51,677 nucleotides of DNA from Bacillota bacterium (GTDB taxonomy: Bacteria; Bacillota; Negativicutes; Sporomusales; CTSoil-080). Both the position numbers and the translations under genes were made by a program. Position 1 is the first letter of the stretch; each line of letters starts with the position of its first letter. The notes under the pieces were generated by a model. It had not been told where the DNA came from. It saw only the letters and a program-made list of their open reading frames with translations, and did not search any database. Below, piece by piece: positions 1-7,871 of the stretch. The stretch spans positions 1-51,677 of the forward strand of contig JAGGAC010000027.1 in the NCBI GenBank assembly GCA_017889635.1. The letters run 5' to 3'.

Positions 1-97
1 AGGTGATTTTTTTGTATAACATCCGTTTCCGCACCCGCATAGCGGGTGGTTTATTGTGGAGCGCTAAAAACGTGCGCCCCACTGGCTAAAGCCGATA
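1..97. other. Structured intergenic stretch beyond the dapA terminator
   Basis: No gene can be supported here. Two further hairpins follow the dapA terminator on the minus strand: an 8-bp stem (57-64 with 74-81, one G-U pair) and a 7-bp stem around 32-48 with a 3-base loop. A short open frame could begin at an ATG at 38-40 on the minus strand and run off the window edge, but it has no ribosome binding site and I do not recognise its 13 codons. It may be leader sequence of the next gene. Confidence 0.3.
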
Positions 98-128
98 ACA
101 AAAAACCCATCCCTTAACGGGATGGGTT
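98..128 (-). terminator. Rho-independent terminator of the dapB-asd-dapG-dapA operon
   Basis: On the minus strand a perfect 10-bp stem (119-128 with 104-113) closes a 5-base loop and is followed by a run of six T. It begins 10 bases after the dapA stop codon and marks the end of the lysine/diaminopimelate operon. Confidence 0.92.
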
Positions 129-137
129 CAGTAAATC

Positions 138-1013
138 TTATATTATCGCTAGTTCACGCATTGCGCTTTTAAAAATATCTGTTTCAGCATCTGTAGGAGG
201 AACAAGCGGCAGCCGTAGGGGACCGGCCTTTAACCCGATCAGATTAACTGCTGTCTTAATCGGAATCGGATTAGTAGTAACAAAAAGGCTCCTGAATAAC
301 GGCAACAACTTTTGATGTATCTCAGCTGCTTTTGCTACATTACCAGCAAAAAAAGCACTAACCATTTCCTGCATTTGTTTACCGACTAGATGTGATGCGA
401 CGCTGATAATACCCGTACCGCCCACAGATAGTATCGGCAAAGTAAGACTATCGTCCCCACTGTATACCTTGAGATTCGTGCTGCGAATTATTTCTGAGAC
501 TTGATCAATATTGCCACTCGACTCTTTGACAGCGACAATATTTTTAAATTCCGCCAATCTAGCAATAGTAGATGGCAAAATGTTAGTTCCACTGCGTCCT
601 GGAATATTATAAATAATAAGCGGCAAATTAGTCGATTGGGCAATAGCTTTATAATGTTGATAGAAACCTTCCTGAGGCGGCTTATTATAATATGGACCAA
701 CAAGCAGCGAGCCATGCACACCCAATTTTTCCGCTTGTTTAGTATGTTCGATAGAAGTTCTTGTATCATTCGACCCAGTACCGGCAATAACAGCAGCTCG
801 GTCACCAACCGCGTCAAGAACAACTTCAAACAGCTTTAACTCTTCTTCATGGGTCATAGTTGAAGATTCACCAGTGCTACCTGCAACAACTAATCCGTCT
901 GACCCATTATCGACAAGATACTTAGCTAACTCACCTGCAGCTTGGTAATTAACCGTATAATCATCATTAAAAGGAGTAACCATAGCGGTGATAATCCGAC
1001 CAAAACTTTTCAT
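138..1013 (-). CDS. dapA: 4-hydroxy-tetrahydrodipicolinate synthase
   Basis: Condenses pyruvate with aspartate semialdehyde, the first committed step to diaminopimelate and lysine, in the cytoplasm. The 291 residues form the usual TIM barrel. The Schiff-base lysine is near residue 163 in AVKESSG, the catalytic tyrosine near 135 in IIYNIPGRSG, and the substrate-binding GSTGES near 46. I chose the ATG at 1013 because GGAGGG lies six bases upstream; a TTG six bases further out abuts that site and is unlikely. It is the last gene of the riboswitch-controlled operon, 24 bases after dapG, and ends at a strong terminator. Confidence 0.97.
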   Translation of the reverse strand: MKSFGRIITAMVTPFNDDYTVNYQAAGELAKYLVDNGSDGLVVAGSTGESSTMTHEEELKLFEVVLDAVGDRAAVIAGTGSNDTRTSIEHTKQAEKLGVHGSLLVGPYYNKPPQEGFYQHYKAIAQSTNLPLIIYNIPGRSGTNILPSTIARLAEFKNIVAVKESSGNIDQVSEIIRSTNLKVYSGDDSLTLPILSVGGTGIISVASHLVGKQMQEMVSAFFAGNVAKAAEIHQKLLPLFRSLFVTTNPIPIKTAVNLIGLKAGPLRLPLVPPTDAETDIFKSAMRELAII

Positions 1014-1037
1014 AATCAACCCTCCAAATAAACTCTG

Positions 1038-2243
1038 CTAGGCCAAAAGAAATTTTTCGTGAAGAGCCTTAACAGCCGTTTCCACGTCTGACAATTTTAC
1101 AAGTACAGAAATTGTTGTATGCGAATCAACTGTTTGCATAATCGGGATATTATACATAGATAATGCCTCAGTAAAACTTGCCATAACTCCAGGAACTCCG
1201 CAAATTCCACCGCCCACTACCGACACTTTGGCACAATCGTGATTAACCTCAGCGTTATAACCTAACGACGTCAATTTTGCGATAGCTTCATCAGCCATTT
1301 CTTCTGCCACCGTAAACATGACATGCCCAGGATGAACATTAATAAGATCAACACTTATCGCAGCATCAGCCAAAGTCCTGAAAATCACGGAACTTTCTTT
1401 ATGAGTTTTAACATCATCTACATCCACCTTAATCTGAGCGATATTAGGTAGATGGGTAACCCCGGTAGCTAAGCGGTCAGTTACTGTTTGTTCATGACAT
1501 TCCTTGACAATCATTGTGCCTGGAGCGTCAGAAAATGTAGATTTTATAACCAAAGGAATATTTTTTTGAGCCGCAATTTCAACAGCGCGCGGATGAATGA
1601 CTTTCGCCCCCTGATAAGCAAGTTGGGCTACTTCGCCATAGCTTATTACGTCTAATATTTTTGCATTTTTAACAATACGCGGATCAGCTGTCATTATACC
1701 TTCAACATCGGTGTAGATTTCAATCAATTCAGCGTCAAGCGCAGCCCCCAAAAGTGAAGCCGAAGTATCACTGCCACCACGCCCAAGCGTGGTGAACTCC
1801 CCATCAGCAGTCATCCCCTGGAACCCGCAAACCACCGGAACTCTACCTAAGCGAAGTTGATTATTAATCTTTGTCGGATCTACATTTAATACCCGTGCAT
1901 TAGTAAATCGATTATCTGTAACTATTCCAGCCTGACCGCCGGTCATCATAACCGCATCAATCCCCGCGGCTTGTAAAAATCCGGTCATTATAACCGCCGA
2001 AATCATTTCACCGCAATACATAATATGATCAAGTTCGCGCTGAGCTATGTTCCTACATGCCTCGCGTGCTAAACCAATCAAAGTATCAGTAGCATAGTTG
2101 TCGCCTTTACGGCCCATAGCTGATACTACCACAACAGGCATAAAACCTTTTTTTAATGCCTGCCTTATTTTTTCAACCACACATGCTCTCGCCTCTGGCG
2201 AAGCTACCGACGTACCGCCAAACTTTTGTACTAATATTCGCAT
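1038..2243 (-). CDS. dapG: Aspartate kinase, DapG type
   Basis: Phosphorylates aspartate at the entry to the aspartate family pathway. The 401 residues contain the kinase domain with KFGGTS at 7-12 and the LGRGGSDTSA segment, then a C-terminal pair of ACT domains that normally bind the feedback inhibitor. The position between asd and dapA matches B. subtilis dapG, the diaminopimelate-sensitive isoform, hence the symbol; lysC would be the alternative name, and the actual effector cannot be read from sequence. An AGGTGG site lies upstream of the ATG. It starts 11 bases after asd ends. Confidence 0.93.
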   Translation of the reverse strand: MRILVQKFGGTSVASPEARACVVEKIRQALKKGFMPVVVVSAMGRKGDNYATDTLIGLAREACRNIAQRELDHIMYCGEMISAVIMTGFLQAAGIDAVMMTGGQAGIVTDNRFTNARVLNVDPTKINNQLRLGRVPVVCGFQGMTADGEFTTLGRGGSDTSASLLGAALDAELIEIYTDVEGIMTADPRIVKNAKILDVISYGEVAQLAYQGAKVIHPRAVEIAAQKNIPLVIKSTFSDAPGTMIVKECHEQTVTDRLATGVTHLPNIAQIKVDVDDVKTHKESSVIFRTLADAAISVDLINVHPGHVMFTVAEEMADEAIAKLTSLGYNAEVNHDCAKVSVVGGGICGVPGVMASFTEALSMYNIPIMQTVDSHTTISVLVKLSDVETAVKALHEKFLLA

Positions 2244-2254
2244 TTAGGCCCACC

Positions 2255-3286
2255 TCATACCAGACTATGGTCGACCATATATTCGGCAATTTGTAAGGCA
2301 TTAAGTGCTGCGCCTTTACGAATCTGGTCGCCAACAACCCACAGGTTAAGACCATGTGCTACCGATTTATCTTCACGAATACGACCAACAAAGACTTCAT
2401 TACGCTGTGAAGTGAAAAGCGGCATCGGGTATATTTGTTCAGCAGGATTATCTTCAACAATAACTCCTGGGAATGCGGCCAAAAGTTTCTTCGCTGCTTC
2501 AGCCGACAGCGGTCCTTCAAGTTCCAAGTTAATTGATTCCGAGTGACTACGGTAAATAGGAACCCGAACAGTGGTTACCGAAATTCCGATACTTGAATCA
2601 GAAAAGATCTTATGCGTTTCATGAACCATTTTCATTTCTTCTTTTGTGTAATCGCCTTCAACAAAGACATCAATTTGTGGAATAAGATTGAAAGCAATCT
2701 GATAATGTTTTGGCAAACCGGCGCTTGGCAGAATCTTCGCCTCAACTGGTCTATTCTCCGCGATAGCCTTTACCTGATTAGTAAGCTCATCAATAGCTTC
2801 TTTCCCGCCGCCGGACACAGCCTGATAGGTCGAGACAACAACCCGCTTTATTTTTACTGCATCATGGATTGGTTTCAACGCTAAAGCCATAATAATAGTC
2901 GAACAGTTAGGATTAGCAATTATGCCTTTATGGCTTTTTATAGCTTCTGGATTAACTTCCGGAACAACAAGCGGCACCTCCGGATCCATTCTAAAAGCAC
3001 TAGAGTTATCAATAACCACCGCACCTTCTGCTGCAGCAATCGGAGCGAAAGTTTTACTTGCGCTGCCGCCAGCAAACAACGCAATTTGAACATTCTTAAA
3101 CGATTCAGCAGTTGCAGCTTCAACAGTATAGGTTTTACCCATAAACTCAATTTTCTTCCCTGCTGAGCGCTCAGATGCTAATAGCTTCAATTCATTAAAC
3201 GGAAAGTTGCGTTCGGCTATAAGTTCTAAAAATTCTTGCCCAACTGCCCCGGTAGCTCCCAAAATAGCAACGTTGTATTTTTTCAT
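2255..3286 (-). CDS. asd: Aspartate-semialdehyde dehydrogenase
   Basis: Reduces aspartyl phosphate to aspartate semialdehyde with NADPH. The 343 residues show the N-terminal NADP loop GATGAVG at 10-16, the FAGGSAS segment near 71-77 and the catalytic cysteine at about 128 in NPNCST. A GAGGAG site lies eight bases before the ATG. It sits between dapB and dapG in the operon and is 13 bases downstream of dapB. In B. subtilis asd is preceded by the dipicolinate synthase genes; here dapB occupies that place. Confidence 0.97.
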   Translation of the reverse strand: MKKYNVAILGATGAVGQEFLELIAERNFPFNELKLLASERSAGKKIEFMGKTYTVEAATAESFKNVQIALFAGGSASKTFAPIAAAEGAVVIDNSSAFRMDPEVPLVVPEVNPEAIKSHKGIIANPNCSTIIMALALKPIHDAVKIKRVVVSTYQAVSGGGKEAIDELTNQVKAIAENRPVEAKILPSAGLPKHYQIAFNLIPQIDVFVEGDYTKEEMKMVHETHKIFSDSSIGISVTTVRVPIYRSHSESINLELEGPLSAEAAKKLLAAFPGVIVEDNPAEQIYPMPLFTSQRNEVFVGRIREDKSVAHGLNLWVVGDQIRKGAALNALQIAEYMVDHSLV

Positions 3287-3299
3287 ATTATCTTCTCCT

Positions 3300-4103
3300 C
3301 TACTGCTTTGTAATTAATAAATGTTCTAGTCCGTGAACCAAGCCGTCTAGCGAAAGCACTCGTTTACAGGCCAAAACAACTCCGGGCATAAATGATTCAC
3401 GCGAAATAGAGTCATGACGAATGGTCAATGTCTGACCAACCCCTCCGAAGATTACTTCCTGATGCGCTACATATCCAGGCAGACGAACACTGTGCATTCT
3501 GATGCCAGCATAGTCAGCGCCCCTGGCACCAACGAGCTTTTCTACCTCATCAGGATGCCCTTGCTTTTTTTCACCGCGGTTAGCAACAATAAGCTCAGCA
3601 GTACGAAGCGCTGTTCCAGACGGAGCATCCAGCTTCTGATCATGATGAAGCTCAATAATTTCTACATTAGGTAAATATTTTGCTGCCTCAGCTGCGAATA
3701 ACATCATCAGTATAGCACCCACAGAAAAGTTTGGGGCAATAAGTGCGCTAATGCAATATTGTTTACAAAGTTCCTCAATTTCTTTCACATCCGCAGCCAC
3801 TAAACCAGTTGTGCCTATAACCGGGGAAACCCCGTTTTTCATAGCTAGCCTAATGTTGGGCATAACAGAATCAGGAGCGGTAAATTCAACCATCACTTGA
3901 GGCTTTGTCTCATTAATTACTGTCTGGAGATCGTTTCCTACAATCACGCCAATTTTATCAACACCAATCAAGCTCCCGGCATCAGCAAAGTCGGATTTAA
4001 TATCCATTGCTCCCACAAGACTTAGTTCCGGGTCGCTGTTAACAGCTTTCAATACTTCTCGGCCCATTTTACCATATGCGCCGCATACCATTACTCTAAT
4101 CAT
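3300..4103 (-). CDS. dapB: 4-hydroxy-tetrahydrodipicolinate reductase
   Basis: Reduces the DapA product to tetrahydrodipicolinate using NAD(P)H. The 267 residues have the nucleotide-binding GAYGKMG near 8-14 and the signature EIIELHHDQKLDAPSGTA, with the catalytic histidine pair at 153-154 and lysine at 157. A GGGAGGGG site precedes the ATG. It is the first gene of the operon and sits directly behind the lysine riboswitch and its terminator hairpin, so its expression should fall when lysine is plentiful. Confidence 0.97.
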   Translation of the reverse strand: MIRVMVCGAYGKMGREVLKAVNSDPELSLVGAMDIKSDFADAGSLIGVDKIGVIVGNDLQTVINETKPQVMVEFTAPDSVMPNIRLAMKNGVSPVIGTTGLVAADVKEIEELCKQYCISALIAPNFSVGAILMMLFAAEAAKYLPNVEIIELHHDQKLDAPSGTALRTAELIVANRGEKKQGHPDEVEKLVGARGADYAGIRMHSVRLPGYVAHQEVIFGGVGQTLTIRHDSISRESFMPGVVLACKRVLSLDGLVHGLEHLLITKQ

Positions 4104-4123
4104 ATTTCCCCTCCCTTGAAATT

Positions 4124-4159
4124 TAAAAAGCAGCCAGTGAGCAATATCTCACTGGCTGC
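4124..4159 (-). terminator. Riboswitch expression-platform terminator
   Basis: On the minus strand a perfect 12-bp stem (4148-4159 with 4130-4141) with a 6-base loop is followed by TTTTT. It lies between the lysine aptamer and the dapB ribosome binding site, which is where an intrinsic attenuator belongs. Lysine binding is expected to favour it (family knowledge). The competing antiterminator pairing was not worked out. Confidence 0.88.
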
Positions 4160-4202
4160 CAGGTTACGGCAGTATCCGTTAGGAAACAAGAAAAACAGCA
4201 TT

Positions 4203-4399
4203 GTCTCTCTCGCCTATAAGAGATAGCGCTTCACCAAAATTATTTGGCGACAGTCTTACATCTGTTAAATGTAAAACCAGCATAAAGGCTTGGCAGCGCT
4301 TTATACTTCGGCGGTCAACCCTTTTCCTTCAGGTCATCGATGCCCATCTCCCTGAAAGTACTATTGTTTACCGCACCTCTAGCTCTCTGCGTAGATTAA
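4203..4399 (-). promoter_or_regulatory. Lysine riboswitch (L box) aptamer
   Basis: Read on the minus strand, this roughly 195-base leader carries the conserved L-box blocks in order: AGAGGTGCGG, an AGTA, a GAAGGAAAAGGGTTGAC segment ending in CGCCGAAG, then ATGTAAGACTGTC and GCGCTATCTCT with a closing GAGAGAG. These match the B. subtilis lysC leader block for block from memory. It sits between a strong promoter and an intrinsic terminator ahead of dapB. It should bind lysine and switch off dapB-asd-dapG-dapA by premature termination. The edges are approximate. Confidence 0.95.
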
Positions 4400-4414
4400 A
4401 TTTATAATGTGTCT

Positions 4415-4444
4415 ATTGTACAATAGTTATTCAATCAGTGTCAA
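4415..4444 (-). promoter_or_regulatory. Sigma-A promoter of the lysine operon
   Basis: TTGACA (4439-4444) and TACAAT (4415-4420) on the minus strand are separated by 18 bases. Transcription should start near 4408, just ahead of the riboswitch aptamer. Confidence 0.85.
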
Positions 4445-4483
4445 TGCTTTTTCTAGTTTCCTTCGGAAAAATGCCTAGGATCA

Positions 4484-5107
4484 TCATTGGACGCTGGCGT
4501 CATGGCTCTCAACATCATTAGCCCCGTTTTGCCGCAAAATTTCAGCAGCTTTATCGACAGCTTGTGTATTTGTACGAATTACTGCCAGAATTCCGCCTTC
4601 AGCAATACGCTGTTCGTAGCGCCGACTTACAGTCGCCGGGATTCCCCAGTCAATAAGTCCACCGGTTACACCGCCAGCAACCGCTCCGCTCAATGCCGCT
4701 GCAATTGGGCCCATAGCCACAATTGGACCGACACCAGGAATTGCCAAAGCGCCTGCCCCCAGAATTAACCCGCCGATACCTCCAATAGTCCCACCGGTAA
4801 GAGTGCCGTCAGTGATATCATCATTATATTCACCACTTTCTTCACGGTCACCCTCCCTTTGCTTGCCAATAATGTTTATTTCTTCGGTAGAAAAACCCTG
4901 TTGGCGAAGATCTTTTACGGCCTTTTCTGCCGCACTCCTAGAATTAAAGACACCCATTACATTCTTTGTACCGCGAGTACTAGAAGTATTAACATTCGCA
5001 TTAGTCCCCGCCTGAATCGGCGCTTGCGCACTCAGTTCTTGTCCAGCAATCCCAGTATACCCCGCATAGCTATCATTCGTCGAAAAGGTCTTTTCCTCTT
5101 TGTCCAT
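4484..5107 (-). CDS. General-stress-protein 17M-like protein with glycine-rich core
   Basis: The 207-residue protein has a disordered N-terminus of about 45 residues. A YflT/GsiB-17M-like domain follows (about 48-80, starting VMGVFNSRSAAEKAVKDL), in which paired segments predict a small alpha/beta fold. A Gly/Ala-rich hydrophobic stretch of about 55 residues (about 99-155) resembles a glycine zipper that could insert in a membrane, and a second short alpha/beta segment ends the protein. The ATG at 5107 was chosen because AGGAGG precedes it; an upstream in-frame extension to 5200 has no such site. The function is unknown; related proteins are linked to stress in Bacillus (family knowledge). 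It lies just downstream of ymxH with an inverted repeat in front. Confidence 0.7.
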   Translation of the reverse strand: MDKEEKTFSTNDSYAGYTGIAGQELSAQAPIQAGTNANVNTSSTRGTKNVMGVFNSRSAAEKAVKDLRQQGFSTEEINIIGKQREGDREESGEYNDDITDGTLTGGTIGGIGGLILGAGALAIPGVGPIVAMGPIAAALSGAVAGGVTGGLIDWGIPATVSRRYEQRIAEGGILAVIRTNTQAVDKAAEILRQNGANDVESHDASVQ

Positions 5108-5121
5108 AAAACTGCATCCTC

Positions 5122-5158
5122 CTAACACTAATTTACAATGTATGTAATTTAATGTTAG
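5122..5158 (-). repeat. Imperfect inverted repeat before the stress-protein gene
   Basis: Two 16-base arms (5122-5137 and 5143-5158) with a 5-base spacer pair at 15 of 16 positions, one pair being G-U on the minus strand. The arm next to the gene touches the AGGAGG ribosome binding site at 5117-5122. It could be an operator or an mRNA hairpin that controls access to the start; it has no T tract and is not a terminator. Confidence 0.55.
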
Positions 5159-5189
5159 TCTTCCCAAAATAAAACCCAGTATACGCCGG

Positions 5190-5477
5190 CTACTCTCCAC
5201 TCAGATTATCCCGAAAAACTGAATATATCCGGTCAAAGGAATTATTCAAATCGACTATTATCACTTCATCGCCAACCCTTTTTATGGTATGCCAAGGAAT
5301 AGCGGTTGAACCGCCATCGCCAATCAAAGAGAAAAACCAACCTCGTTTTGGTACAATCAATGCATTAATCTGACCTGAACTGCCATCAAACGCGATATCA
5401 CAGTCATCAATAAAACCTAATCTAGCTCCATCTCCCAAATTTATTACTTCTTTCCCCTTTAAATCACTTAGACGCAT
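5190..5477 (-). CDS. ymxH: YlmC/YmxH family PRC-barrel protein
   Basis: A 95-residue protein that is essentially one PRC-barrel domain, starting MRLSDLKGKEVINL with the family's Gly-rich turn and a C-terminal strand pair. The family is conserved in spore formers and annotated as sporulation-associated (YlmC/YmxH); the biochemical role is unknown. Its place between an M16 peptidase/dut pair and asd matches B. subtilis ymxH. I start it at the ATG at 5477, six bases after AGGTG; a GTG at 5486 overlaps the stop of the preceding gene. Confidence 0.85.
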   Translation of the reverse strand: MRLSDLKGKEVINLGDGARLGFIDDCDIAFDGSSGQINALIVPKRGWFFSLIGDGGSTAIPWHTIKRVGDEVIIVDLNNSFDRIYSVFRDNLSGE

Positions 5478-5482
5478 ATTTC

Positions 5483-5803
5483 TCACCTGCCAATAAGCTT
5501 TTTTGCGATTATAGCAACCAGCGGCTGAACAAGCGCAAGCGTTATTGCCCCGAGCGCTAATGGATCTACCGTAGCCTGCAATATAGTAATCCTTTCCGGC
5601 ATATCTAGTTTTAAAAAAGAAGTGAGGGCTATTATCGCCAGGTAAATCCCCCCCGAGGTAGCAACAAGTTCTTGTACGGCCATTGACAAAGGAGTCATTC
5701 GTGGTTCTATGTCACCACCATTCTTAACCCGGTAGCCTCTCATTCTCAGCCATAAAGAAAACCATACAAATAAAAGCAGTATCGCCATTAGCCAATAACC
5801 CAC
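5483..5803 (-). CDS. Small membrane protein of unknown function
   Basis: A 106-residue protein with an N-terminal membrane helix (about 3-18), a polar loop rich in Arg and Gly, and two more hydrophobic segments (about 48-64 and 77-100). It starts at a GTG seven bases after GGAGG. The stop lies just ahead of, or overlaps, the ymxH start, so the two are almost surely co-transcribed. I do not recognise the family. Its place in a cluster of spore-associated genes suggests, but does not show, a sporulation role. Confidence 0.75.
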   Translation of the reverse strand: MGYWLMAILLLFVWFSLWLRMRGYRVKNGGDIEPRMTPLSMAVQELVATSGGIYLAIIALTSFLKLDMPERITILQATVDPLALGAITLALVQPLVAIIAKKLIGR

Positions 5804-5831
5804 GGTAACACCTCCCGCTGGTTCTCAACAA

Positions 5832-5861
5832 ATGGATATGCCATACATTCAAGTATTATGT
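5832..5861 (-). promoter_or_regulatory. Possible sporulation (sigma-E-like) promoter ahead of the membrane gene and ymxH
   Basis: ACATAAT (5855-5861) and CATATCCAT (5832-5840) on the minus strand are 14 bases apart, which resembles the sigma-E arrangement. Neither box is a full match, and no sigma-A promoter was seen in the same gap. Confidence 0.25.
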
Positions 5862-5873
5862 CTTCTGATTGAC

Positions 5874-5910
5874 TTAAAAATAAAAAAGAGACTGCAATCA
5901 GCCTCTTTTT
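5874..5910 (-). terminator. Rho-independent terminator after dut
   Basis: A 12-bp stem with one G-U pair (5899-5910 with 5883-5894) and a 4-base loop is followed on the minus strand by a T-rich tract. It ends the M16 peptidase-dut transcript. Confidence 0.85.
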
Positions 5911-5975
5911 ATCTCGTTAACAGCCTGTTGATCTCCGTACTATTAGGGCGGAGATCAACAGGCTCACTCTTATAT
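5911..5975. repeat. Dispersed intergenic element, copy A
   Basis: It begins with the 15 bases ATCTCGTTAACAGCC and ends GGCTCACT then TATAT. The same two flanks occur at 7872-7911 around a different, shorter centre. In this copy the centre forms a perfect 16-bp inverted repeat (5922-5937 with 5949-5964) with an 11-base loop. It lies between the dut stop and the dut terminator. Confidence 0.6.
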
Positions 5976-5982
5976 CAAATAA

Positions 5983-6438
5983 CTATTTACCGGTGCTGCC
6001 AATACCTCCGGTGCGAGTAATATGATGCTTGTTAGCCGCCTCATAATCGACAGTAAGATACTTAGAAAAAACCCCCTGAGCTATCCTATCTCCTTTAGTA
6101 ATAGAAACTGGAACCGGCCCATGATTGAATATAGCAACTAAAATATGGCCTTCATTACCGGAATTATTGTAGTAGTCAGCATCAATAATCCCCTGACTGT
6201 TAATAAGACTTAGCATATTTTTAATCGACAAACCTGAACGAATATGAATCGCCAAATATTCATCCTCTGGCATATATGCCTTCAGACCTGTCGGTACGAT
6301 TGTAACAGTTCCCGGCTCTAGCACAGCATTGTCAGCAGCCATAATGTCATATCCAGCGCTATATGCCGTCTTCCGTTCCGGCAAATTAATACCATGTTCT
6401 GTATAAGCTCTGACTACTTCAAAACCCCTTTTACGCAT
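5983..6438 (-). CDS. dut: dUTP diphosphatase
   Basis: Hydrolyses dUTP to dUMP and pyrophosphate, keeping uracil out of DNA. The 151 residues carry the five motifs of the trimeric family: AGYDIMA near 28, RSGLS near 67, GIIDADYY near 83 with the catalytic aspartate, GDRIAQ, and a C-terminal GGIGSTGK arm. In the last motif TRTGG replaces the more usual RGSGG. AGGGGGA precedes the ATG. It is 16 bases downstream of the M16 peptidase gene and probably shares its transcript. Confidence 0.95.
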   Translation of the reverse strand: MRKRGFEVVRAYTEHGINLPERKTAYSAGYDIMAADNAVLEPGTVTIVPTGLKAYMPEDEYLAIHIRSGLSIKNMLSLINSQGIIDADYYNNSGNEGHILVAIFNHGPVPVSITKGDRIAQGVFSKYLTVDYEAANKHHITRTGGIGSTGK

Positions 6439-6454
6439 ACTCTCCCCCTAAACA

Positions 6455-7708
6455 TCATGCTTTGAATACTTGCGGCAAGTCGCTTTCTCTAACTGGCCCC
6501 AACGCCGTAAAGCAAAGATTATCGTCAGTAAAAATTCGCGATAACATTTGCATTATGTCATCCAAGCTAACTTTTTCAATTGCAGCGACAATCTCATCCA
6601 TGGTGGTATATTTCCTCAGCGTTATTTCCAGCTTTCCTAGCCGTGACATACGGCTACTAGAACTCTCCAAACCTAAAAGCAGGCTCCCTTTGAGTTGTTC
6701 CTTGGTTTTAGTAAGTTCAGACAGAGGTATGCCAGTTGATTTTAACTCATTAATATTTTGAATTATAAGGTCAACTACTTGTCCGACATTACCGGGTCGA
6801 GTACCTGCATAAACGGTAAACAACCCACAATCGCTATAGTTTGTGGTGTAAGAATAAACGGAATAGGCCAAACCTCGTTCCTCTCGAATAGACTGAAATA
6901 ACCTTGAACTAATACCGCCACCTAATATATTGTTAAGTACATGTAATACATAAATATCAGGAGAATCGTAAGCTACACTGGTAGTCCCAAGGCAAAGATG
7001 CACCTGCTCGGTTTCCTTAGAACGAATACTGCGTACTGGCTGAAACTGTGGCGGCTTAGCGATCAACTGCTTTTTTTCACCACGCATTTTACCAAAAAAT
7101 TTATCAGCCAGTTTTTCAAGCTGTTCATGAGTAAAATTTCCGGCGGCCGCAATAACAAGATTATCAGGAGTATATAAATCGCGATAATATTCAGTAACAA
7201 TCTTGCGGTCAAGTTTGCCAATAGAATCAGTAGTGCCAAGTATATTACGGCCTAGAGGGTGAGTAGGCCACACATGATTTAAAAATAAGTCATGCACTAA
7301 TTCGTCCGGTGAATCCTCATACATATTTACTTCCTCTAAAACCACTTCACGTTCCCGATTGATATCGGCAGCGTCAAATTTCGATGCTAGCAACATATCA
7401 CTCAATATATCCATCGCTAAATCAAGGTGCGAATCTAGCACCTTGATATAGTAACAAGTATACTCCTTAGCAGTAAAGGCGTTAAGTTGTCCGCCCACAG
7501 CGTCAACAGTCTCAGCGATATCTCGTGCAGTACGATTTTCAGTACCTTTAAACATCAAATGCTCCAAAAAATGAGAAATCCCGTGATTATAATCATGTTC
7601 ATTACGGGAACCTGTGCCCAACCAAACACCAACAGTGGCGGACTTAACGTACGGAATAGCTTCCGAAACCACTCGGATGCCATTCGATAATGTCGATTTA
7701 CGATACAT
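6455..7708 (-). CDS. mlpA: M16 family zinc peptidase (MlpA/YmxG type)
   Basis: A 417-residue insulinase/processing-peptidase homologue. The inverted zinc motif HFLEH sits at 46-50 and the third ligand is a glutamate near 126 in VVLEEVNMYED. Two M16 halves follow, with the family's GGG(I/M)SSRLFQ-type segment in the second half. AAGGAG precedes the ATG at 7708. In B. subtilis the homologue lies in the same place between ylxY and ymxH; the substrate is unknown. Here two cell-wall genes and an intergenic element separate it from ylxY. Confidence 0.92.
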   Translation of the reverse strand: MYRKSTLSNGIRVVSEAIPYVKSATVGVWLGTGSRNEHDYNHGISHFLEHLMFKGTENRTARDIAETVDAVGGQLNAFTAKEYTCYYIKVLDSHLDLAMDILSDMLLASKFDAADINREREVVLEEVNMYEDSPDELVHDLFLNHVWPTHPLGRNILGTTDSIGKLDRKIVTEYYRDLYTPDNLVIAAAGNFTHEQLEKLADKFFGKMRGEKKQLIAKPPQFQPVRSIRSKETEQVHLCLGTTSVAYDSPDIYVLHVLNNILGGGISSRLFQSIREERGLAYSVYSYTTNYSDCGLFTVYAGTRPGNVGQVVDLIIQNINELKSTGIPLSELTKTKEQLKGSLLLGLESSSSRMSRLGKLEITLRKYTTMDEIVAAIEKVSLDDIMQMLSRIFTDDNLCFTALGPVRESDLPQVFKA

Positions 7709-7871
7709 AGAATACTCCTTTATTTAACCAAATGAATACTTACATTCTTGAGATAGGCTTAAAATCCTGCTAAATAATAATATATATTACGACATTATTC
7801 CATCTAATATGCCTTAATATATTTTTTCTCGTCATATAATTACCAGTTAAATACAAACCATTCACTCTTCT

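Noticed and set aside
501-839. Plus-strand open frame inside dapA, and many similar ones elsewhere
   Set aside because: They lie within well-supported minus-strand genes, have no binding sites and no recognisable protein features.
4445-4483. Terminator after the stress-protein-like gene
   Set aside because: A short TTTCC/GGAAA stem is present but without a T tract, so it is not supported.
5190-5486. GTG start of ymxH at 5486
   Set aside because: It overlaps the binding site and the previous stop codon; the ATG at 5477 has correct spacing.
7709-7871. Promoter for the M16 peptidase-dut unit
   Set aside because: The region is AT-rich with many partial boxes, but no pair has good match and spacing together.
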